Positions 22,747-27,868 of a stretch of DNA of 27,868 nt are shown here, one piece after another. The notes beneath the pieces were generated by a model. That model worked only from the letters and a program-made list of their open reading frames with translations, was not told where the DNA came from and ran no database searches. The first letter of the stretch is position 1, and the number at the start of each line of letters is the position of its first letter. This DNA comes from Gammaproteobacteria bacterium UBA4421 (lineage in GTDB: Bacteria; Pseudomonadota; Gammaproteobacteria; Pseudomonadales; Azotimanducaceae). The position numbers and the translations under genes were made by a program. The stretch is from NCBI GenBank assembly GCA_002389675.1, contig DGQF01000062.1:13691-41558 (forward strand), read 5' to 3'.

Positions 22747-23715
22747 ATGACTGACGAAAGCTTAGAGCCGCTGATTACGCAATGTGCCCATTGTGGGTCG
22801 TCCTTCCGTGTCACTGATGTACAGCTGCGGGCGGCGGCTGGCACTGTGCGTTGTGGTGAATGTGAGGTGGTGTTTGACGGGACACAGCGGCTGAGCATCG
22901 ATGGCGAGCCTGTTGGATGCCCCGGTTCGGGAAGTGACGGCGTTGACGAGGTTGATGCCATCCTTGCTGAACTGAGCAAAGTCCCTACTGAGCCAGCGGT
23001 TGAACCGGCACTGGACAAGGCGGAACTTGCGGTGGTTGAACATGCTGCACTGCTTGGCGAGGATGAGGACAAGCGAGACTTGCCGGCAGAGCTGTTGGTC
23101 CTTGAAGCGGCATTGCTAAGTGATATTCGAACCAACGAGGCCACTTCTGAAGCCGCGGTGGAAAATGTGCTCGAGCAAAGCAAATTCGAAAGTCGCAATT
23201 CCCAGCGCAGCGGTCTCGGATCTCAAGGGTCTGGTCTGTCTTTGCAGCGCGTTCGGTTTGCTTATGTTGCGCTGCTGGTGCTCTTAGTTGTTGGACTGCC
23301 GGTGCAGATTCTTTGGTTCAAATATGATCAGTGGGTGAACGACTCTGAATTGAGGCCGCTATATGCCGCAATCTGTCCTCTGACTGGTTGTCAGTTGCCG
23401 CCGCAGCATGATGTACAACGGATTGTGTCTCAGCGGACAGTGATCCGACCGCACCCGCAATTTGAGAACGCAAAAATTGTCGACGTGCTGCTGCTGAACA
23501 ATGCAGACTTTGCGCAGCCTTTCCCGCGGATAGAAGTGATGGCTTTTACCTTGCTCGGAAAGCCCGTTGCCGAGCGACAATTTTTACCGAGTGAGTATCT
23601 GTCGGCTGGTCAGCAAAGGCCGGCTTTTCTGGCCGCCAAAACACCGACTCACGTTTCACTGGAAATACTAAATCCCAGTGAAGACGCCTTGAATTTTCGG
23701 CTCAATTTTCGCTAA
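22747..23715 (+). CDS. Zinc-ribbon and DUF3426 domain membrane protein
   Basis: A 322-residue MJ0042-type zinc-ribbon protein with a DUF3426 C-terminus. The ribbon is C13xxC16 ... C36xxC39. An acidic, Glu/Ala-rich linker (about 60-145) leads to one membrane helix (171-190). The conserved DUF3426 part follows, with CPLTGCQLPP near the start and VEIMAF-like and FLAAKTPTHVSLEI segments near the end. The N-terminus is predicted cytoplasmic and the DUF3426 domain periplasmic. Function is unknown, although position next to prmA and dusB is conserved. ATG 22747 is chosen over an in-frame GTG at 22732 because AAGGG lies just before it. Confidence 0.9.
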   Translation: MTDESLEPLITQCAHCGSSFRVTDVQLRAAAGTVRCGECEVVFDGTQRLSIDGEPVGCPGSGSDGVDEVDAILAELSKVPTEPAVEPALDKAELAVVEHAALLGEDEDKRDLPAELLVLEAALLSDIRTNEATSEAAVENVLEQSKFESRNSQRSGLGSQGSGLSLQRVRFAYVALLVLLVVGLPVQILWFKYDQWVNDSELRPLYAAICPLTGCQLPPQHDVQRIVSQRTVIRPHPQFENAKIVDVLLLNNADFAQPFPRIEVMAFTLLGKPVAERQFLPSEYLSAGQQRPAFLAAKTPTHVSLEILNPSEDALNFRLNFR

Positions 23716-23808
23716 AAAGCGGTTGCGAAGGTACGGCACCACGGGTTTACTATGGGCCGCTAGAATCTTAGTACTTTAATTATTTGCTTAACCTACAAGG
23801 GATTTAAC

Positions 23809-24183
23809 ATGATTGGATATACGACTATTGGTGTCAGTAATATGGCGCAGGCTGAGCAGTTTTATGGTGGCTTGCTGGCGGAAATCGGCGGGCAACAATT
23901 GTTTGGACAAGATCGTATTAAATTCTACGGAACAGGTATGGATGCCGCGATGTTGGCGATCTGTATTCCTTATGATGAACAGGCTCAGCATCGCGGTAAT
24001 GGCAATATGGTGGCAATTCCGGGCGGGTCTCGTGACAAGGTCGATGCGTTGCATGCAAAAGCCCTGCAGTTGGGTGCAACCGATGACGGTGCGCCTGGTG
24101 AGCGTGTGCCGGGCGTATTTTACGGCGCTTATGTGCGTGATCCAGACGGTAATAAGCTTTGTTTCTATGAAATGACCATGTGA
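23809..24183 (+). CDS. VOC family (glyoxalase/dioxygenase fold) protein
   Basis: A 124-residue vicinal-oxygen-chelate protein made of two beta-alpha-beta-beta-beta modules. MIGYTTIGVSNMAQAEQFYGGLL opens the first and YVRDPDGNKLCFYEM closes the second. Position 4, commonly the first metal-binding His, is Tyr here; H61 and the terminal E121 remain as possible ligands. That pattern occurs in a lactoylglutathione-lyase-like subgroup, so metal use and reaction are uncertain. AAGGGA precedes the ATG. It lies between the DUF3426 gene and dusB, which usually adjoin, and is 28 bases before dusB. This suggests insertion into a conserved block, with or without its own promoter in the 93-base gap upstream. 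Confidence 0.88.
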   Translation: MIGYTTIGVSNMAQAEQFYGGLLAEIGGQQLFGQDRIKFYGTGMDAAMLAICIPYDEQAQHRGNGNMVAIPGGSRDKVDALHAKALQLGATDDGAPGERVPGVFYGAYVRDPDGNKLCFYEMTM

Positions 24184-24211
24184 TTGCTTATTTGGTGAGC
24201 AGGAGCCTGTG

Positions 24212-25216
24212 ATGCAGATTGGTCCTTATAGATTGCGCAACTCGATGGCTTTGGCCCCCATGGCGGGTTTGAGCGATGTGCCATTTCGTACGTTGGTTTG
24301 GCGGCTAGGTGCGGGATATATGGTCAGTGAGATGCTCAGCAGCAAGCCCGAGTTGTGGGAAAGTGGGAAAAGTCGGTTGCGACGTGTTCCGGTTCCCGGC
24401 GTGGATCCGGTGGCGGTGCAAATTGCCGGGACCGATCCACGGGTGATGGCAGAAGCGGCGCGGCGCCATGTCGATGACGGGGTGCAGATTATTGATTTGA
24501 ATTTTGGATGTCCTGCAAAAAAAGTCTGCCGCAAAGCGGCGGGCTCGGCGCTGTTGTCGAATTTATCCTTGGTAGCTGATATTGTCGGCGCCGTTGTCGC
24601 CGCTGTTAAGGTTCCGGTGACGGTGAAGACCCGGGCAGGTTTGTTGCCGGGCGACGACGTCGGGGTTCAAGCCGGTTGGGTCGCCGCATCGCAAGGTGCG
24701 CAGATGGTGGTGATGCACGGGCGTAGTCGCGCGTGCAAGTTTAAAGGTCGCGTTGATTATGGCCCTGTGGGGCGGTTGAAAACCCGGCTGACGGAATCCG
24801 GGATCGATATTCCGGTGCTTGTTAACGGCGATATCGACAGTGTCAATCAGGCGCATAACGCGCTCCGGATGACCGGTGCCGATGGCGTCATGATTGGCCG
24901 CGCTGCGCTGGGTCAACCCTGGTTGTTTGCAGAACTCACCGGAGGGGTTGTGCCGGCCACGGGCCAAAAATTTGAGTTAATCCTGCAGCACGTGGCGCAT
25001 ATGCACGAATTTTACGGTGATCAAGCAGCGGTGGGCATTGTGCGTAAACATGTGATCGCTTACTTGTCTCGGTTGGGGCTGCAAGATCACGTGCGTGGCT
25101 TCTTGTCGTTGCACAAAAGTCTTGAGCAGTTGGGTTATTTGCAGGCCCTGTTTAGTGCCGAGAATGCGCAGCCTGCAGAATATTCAACTGCGTCAGCGGT
25201 GAATGTCGCCGCCTAG
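24212..25216 (+). CDS. dusB: tRNA-dihydrouridine synthase B
   Basis: A 334-residue flavoprotein reducing uridine to dihydrouridine in the tRNA D-loop. APMAGLSDVPFRTL (FMN/NADPH barrel start), the catalytic NFGCPAKKV with C100 at the same position as in E. coli DusB, HGRSRACKFKG, VLVNGDI and GADGVMIGRAALGQPW are all present. The helical C-terminal domain is complete, with a short extra tail of about 15 residues (ENAQPAEYSTASAVNVAA). ATG 24212 follows AGGAG by six bases; a GTG at 24209 is in frame but less likely. In enterics and many pseudomonads dusB is followed by fis and controls its expression. Here the next gene is purH, 62 bases away, with no room for fis. Confidence 0.96.
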   Translation: MQIGPYRLRNSMALAPMAGLSDVPFRTLVWRLGAGYMVSEMLSSKPELWESGKSRLRRVPVPGVDPVAVQIAGTDPRVMAEAARRHVDDGVQIIDLNFGCPAKKVCRKAAGSALLSNLSLVADIVGAVVAAVKVPVTVKTRAGLLPGDDVGVQAGWVAASQGAQMVVMHGRSRACKFKGRVDYGPVGRLKTRLTESGIDIPVLVNGDIDSVNQAHNALRMTGADGVMIGRAALGQPWLFAELTGGVVPATGQKFELILQHVAHMHEFYGDQAAVGIVRKHVIAYLSRLGLQDHVRGFLSLHKSLEQLGYLQALFSAENAQPAEYSTASAVNVAA

Positions 25217-25225
25217 TTCAAAAAG

Positions 25226-25254
25226 CTGACTGCGAGCTTTGCAAATCGAGTCAG
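25226..25254 (+). other. Intercistronic hairpin between dusB and purH
   Basis: CTGACT (25226-25231) pairs with AGTCAG (25249-25254), and inside it CGA (25233-25235) pairs with TCG (25246-25248), with a single bulged G and a ten-base loop containing TTTGCAAA. It lies where fis normally sits and 24 bases before purH. No T-run follows, so an RNA-processing or attenuation element is as likely as a weak terminator. Confidence 0.4.
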
Positions 25255-25278
25255 TGATCCACTATGGGAGTGCTTTAG

Positions 25279-26823
25279 ATGTCACATATTAAAATAAAAC
25301 GCGCATTATTGAGCGTGTCGGATAAAACGGGCATTGTTGAATTAGGGCAAGCTTTGTCCAGCTCCGGCGTGGAGATTCTGTCTACAGGAGGCACCTTTAA
25401 GACCCTGCTAGATGCGGGTGTGCCGGTGGTTGAGGTTTCATCCTATACCGGTTTTCCTGAAATGATGGATGGCCGGGTCAAGACGTTACACCCGAAAATC
25501 CATGGAGGGATACTGGGCCGGCGCGCCACCGATCAGCCGGTTATGGACCGTCATGGGATTGCTGCAATTGATCTTGTGGTTGTGAATCTTTACCCGTTTG
25601 CGCAAACCATTGCCAGGCCCGACTGCACCGAAGCCATGGCCATCGAAAATATAGATATTGGTGGGCCGGCAATGGTGCGATCTGCCGCAAAAAACTATCA
25701 AGATGTATTAGTGGTGGTAAATCCTGAAGACTACGATGCAGTGGTGGCCGGGTTATCTGAGGGATTTGATGAGGCCCAGCGGCGTCAGTTCGCGGTGGAT
25801 GCGTTTCGCCATACCGCCCAGTACGACGCCACGGTGGCCGGCTTTCTGGGCGTGCACGAACCAAGACCGGAACGTTTGAGCCTAACATTTCGCAAGATCG
25901 AAGATCTTAGATACGGGGAAAATCCCCATCAGAAAGCAAGTTTTTATAAAGATGTTGTTGATGCTGGCGTTGGCAATATTGGGCATTATGAGCAGCATCA
26001 GGGTAAACGGCTGTCATACAACAACATAGCTGATACCGATGCCGCCCTTGAGTGTGTCAAGGCATTTGAAGCGCCCGCTTGTGTCATCGTGAAACATGCA
26101 AATCCCTGCGGGGTAGGCGTGGCCGGGACGATCAATGACGCCTACGATAAGGCGTTCAAAACCGATCCTACTTCAGCCTTTGGTGGTATCGTCGCCTTCA
26201 ATCGTCCGCTCGACGAAAACACCTTGATGTCGGTTTTGAATAATCAATTTGTCGAGGTGTTGATTGCCCCCAGCATTGATGCAGCGGCAGTGGCGGCTGC
26301 AAAAGGTAAGAAAAATGTTCGCTTGTTGAGTTGTGGCGATTGGGACAGTGGGCAGCGCGGGTTGGAATTTAAACGGGTTGGTGGAGGCTTGTTGGTGCAG
26401 GATGCTGACGAGTGGTGCTTGGATGAAGCAGCGCTTCGTGTGGTCAGCGCGGTACAACCCACACAAGCAGAGATGCAAGATCTTCTATTTGCCTGGAAGG
26501 TGGCATGGTTTGTTAAATCTAACGCTATTGTATATGCGCGCGAACTGCAAACTGTGGGGGTTGGCGCGGGTCAAATGAGCCGGGTTGTCAGTGCAAAAAT
26601 AGCGGGGCTGAAAGCCCGCGAGGAAGGCTTGGTTGTCCGCGGCGCGGTCATGGCTTCTGATGCTTTTTTCCCTTTTCGTGATGGAATTGATGCAGCCGCC
26701 GCTGAAGGCGTTTCGGCGGTTATTCAGCCCGGGGGCTCTGTGCGCGATGAAGAAGTTATTGCTGCAGCTGATGAGCACGGCATAAGTATGGTGTTTACCG
26801 GCGTGAGACATTTCCGTCATTAA
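25279..26823 (+). CDS. purH: Bifunctional AICAR transformylase / IMP cyclohydrolase
   Basis: A 514-residue PurH, performing the last two steps of IMP synthesis. The N-terminal methylglyoxal-synthase-like cyclohydrolase domain contains [30 protein letters not shown] and NLYPFAQT. The C-terminal transformylase domain contains RYGENPHQ (211-218), the catalytic KHANPCGVG (K272, H273) and the final [11 protein letters not shown]. Length and order are normal. GGGAG precedes the ATG. It sits between dusB and purD, as in most gammaproteobacteria but without fis ahead of it. Confidence 0.97.
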   Translation: MSHIKIKRALLSVSDKTGIVELGQALSSSGVEILSTGGTFKTLLDAGVPVVEVSSYTGFPEMMDGRVKTLHPKIHGGILGRRATDQPVMDRHGIAAIDLVVVNLYPFAQTIARPDCTEAMAIENIDIGGPAMVRSAAKNYQDVLVVVNPEDYDAVVAGLSEGFDEAQRRQFAVDAFRHTAQYDATVAGFLGVHEPRPERLSLTFRKIEDLRYGENPHQKASFYKDVVDAGVGNIGHYEQHQGKRLSYNNIADTDAALECVKAFEAPACVIVKHANPCGVGVAGTINDAYDKAFKTDPTSAFGGIVAFNRPLDENTLMSVLNNQFVEVLIAPSIDAAAVAAAKGKKNVRLLSCGDWDSGQRGLEFKRVGGGLLVQDADEWCLDEAALRVVSAVQPTQAEMQDLLFAWKVAWFVKSNAIVYARELQTVGVGAGQMSRVVSAKIAGLKAREEGLVVRGAVMASDAFFPFRDGIDAAAAEGVSAVIQPGGSVRDEEVIAAADEHGISMVFTGVRHFRH

Positions 26824-26843
26824 AGTGTTTGGGGGGCTCTAGC

Positions 26844-27868
26844 GTGAAAGTTTTGGTGATTGGTGGCGGGGGACGAGAGCATGCTCTGGCCTGGAAGTTG
26901 TCCGAATCTGAAGGCGTCGATGAAGTTATAGTCGCGCCAGGAAACGCCGGCACAGCAAATGAAGCAAAAGTACGAAATATACCTGTAGCGGCTGACGATA
27001 TTCACGGACTGTTAAATCTGGCACAAGCTGAAGGGGTTGGGTTTACATTGGTAGGTCCAGAGGCGCCGCTGGTTGCGGGCATTGTCGACTTGTTTACGGC
27101 GCATGGTCTTGATTGTTTCGGACCCAGTCAGGGGGCGGCACAGTTGGAGGGCTCCAAAGACTTTAGTAAAGAATTCTTGGTGCGTCATCGCATACCCACA
27201 GCGGCTTATGAGTCGTTTACTGATGTCGATGCCGCCCGTGAATACATCCGAGCCCGAGGTGCGCCTATTGTGATTAAGGCTGATGGATTAGCGGCAGGCA
27301 AGGGTGTTGTGGTTGCGCAGAGCGTACTTGAGGCTGAGGCGGCGGTGGGGGATATGCTCAGCGGTAATGCCTTCGGTCAGGCCGGTGCGAAAGTGGTCAT
27401 AGAGGAATTTTTACCCGGGGAGGAGGCGAGCTTTATTTGTTTGTGCGACGGCAAGACGGCTGTCCCATTCGCCTCATCGCAGGACCATAAGGCGCGAGAT
27501 GATGCTGACCAAGGTCCAAACACGGGAGGCATGGGAGCGTACTCACCAGCACCGGTGGTAGACGCTGCGCTGCATGCGACAGTGATGGCACAAATTATTA
27601 ATCCAACTTTGGCAGGCATGGCCGCCGATGGCTTGCCCTATGTGGGGTTTTTATACGCGGGATTGATGATTTCGCCCGAAGGACAGCCAAAGGTTATCGA
27701 GTTTAACTGCCGTTTTGGCGATCCGGAGGCTCAACCGGTGATGATGCGCTTGCAATCGAATCTCTTGACAGCCTGTCGTGCAGCGTTGGCTGGGCGGCTG
27801 GCCGGATTCGAGTTGGCGCTTGATTCGCGCACTGCATTGGGGGTGGTCATGGCCGCTGGAGGCTATCC
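26844..27868 (+). CDS. purD: Phosphoribosylamine-glycine ligase, 3' end outside window
   Basis: The first 341 residues of PurD (GARS), the second step of purine synthesis, which ligates glycine to phosphoribosylamine with ATP; the family is about 425-430 residues, so the C-terminal fifth is missing because the window ends. The start is GTG 26844 with GGGGGG about seven bases before it, giving MKVLVIGGGGREHAL. The ATP-grasp features are KADGLAAGKGV, VIEEFLPGEEAS, SSQDHKARDDADQGPNTGGMGAYSP and IEFNCRFGDPEAQ. No frame disruption is seen. It follows purH by 20 bases, so both are probably cotranscribed. Confidence 0.96.
   Translation, partial: MKVLVIGGGGREHALAWKLSESEGVDEVIVAPGNAGTANEAKVRNIPVAADDIHGLLNLAQAEGVGFTLVGPEAPLVAGIVDLFTAHGLDCFGPSQGAAQLEGSKDFSKEFLVRHRIPTAAYESFTDVDAAREYIRARGAPIVIKADGLAAGKGVVVAQSVLEAEAAVGDMLSGNAFGQAGAKVVIEEFLPGEEASFICLCDGKTAVPFASSQDHKARDDADQGPNTGGMGAYSPAPVVDAALHATVMAQIINPTLAGMAADGLPYVGFLYAGLMISPEGQPKVIEFNCRFGDPEAQPVMMRLQSNLLTACRAALAGRLAGFELALDSRTALGVVMAAGGY

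Noticed and set aside
22455..23198. A 247-codon open frame antisense to prmA and the DUF3426 gene
   Set aside because: It is Ser/Arg/Pro-rich low-complexity sequence without family motifs, lies opposite two well-supported genes, and is explained by the codon bias of the real strand.
1..27868. Defence, phage, CRISPR or mobile-element island
   Set aside because: No transposase, integrase, repeat-spacer pattern, nuclease or toxin-antitoxin pair was seen; the recognised genes are core metabolism, envelope and tRNA/ribosome modification functions.

Overview
The window looks like chromosomal DNA of a free-living, probably marine gammaproteobacterium. The strongest clue is the right-hand third: dsbD, aroQ, accB, prmA, an MJ0042/DUF3426 zinc-ribbon gene, dusB, purH and purD follow an order typical of Pseudomonas-like and Cellvibrionales/OMG-type gammaproteobacteria. 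SrkA, Mpl, DUF2333 and PCu(A)C fit the same assignment. No genus can be named from the sequence alone. I see no rRNA, tRNA, insertion sequence, prophage, CRISPR array or recognisable defence island. The content is core metabolism and envelope maintenance, with some lipid and secondary metabolism mixed in.

Left part (1-8421). A partial membrane-protein gene runs off the left edge; its GTG start overlaps the stop of an SDR oxidoreductase. Diverging from these is a PlsC-type acyltransferase. Then come srkA and comF on the minus strand and a large acyl-CoA dehydrogenase on the plus strand. A minus-strand group follows: a secreted cyclase-family protein, a NAD-type SDR and a secreted four-cysteine protein. 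This half suggests fatty-acid or hydrophobic-substrate metabolism plus stress response.

Middle (8473-18632). A small multipass membrane protein and the peptidoglycan-recycling ligase Mpl form a coupled pair (TTGA overlap). A 6-phosphofructokinase with the residues of the pyrophosphate-dependent class follows, overlapping an HSL-type esterase. After a roughly 320-bp non-coding stretch and a secreted protein of unknown function there is a clear terminator. On the minus strand are a membrane pyrophosphatase (hppA), a DUF2333 protein, a PCu(A)C copper chaperone and a lipoprotein. The PPi-type PFK and the PPi-driven ion pump lie within 6 kb of each other, which suggests PPi is used as an energy carrier.

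Right part (18856-27868). dsbD (periplasmic thiol reduction), aroQ, accB, prmA, the zinc-ribbon membrane protein, a VOC protein, dusB, purH and a truncated purD all lie on the plus strand. Two expected genes are absent: accC between accB and prmA, and fis between dusB and purH. A VOC gene instead sits ahead of dusB. These departures from the usual order, together with the PPi gene pair, are the observations most worth checking. I did not find a convincing undescribed multi-gene system.
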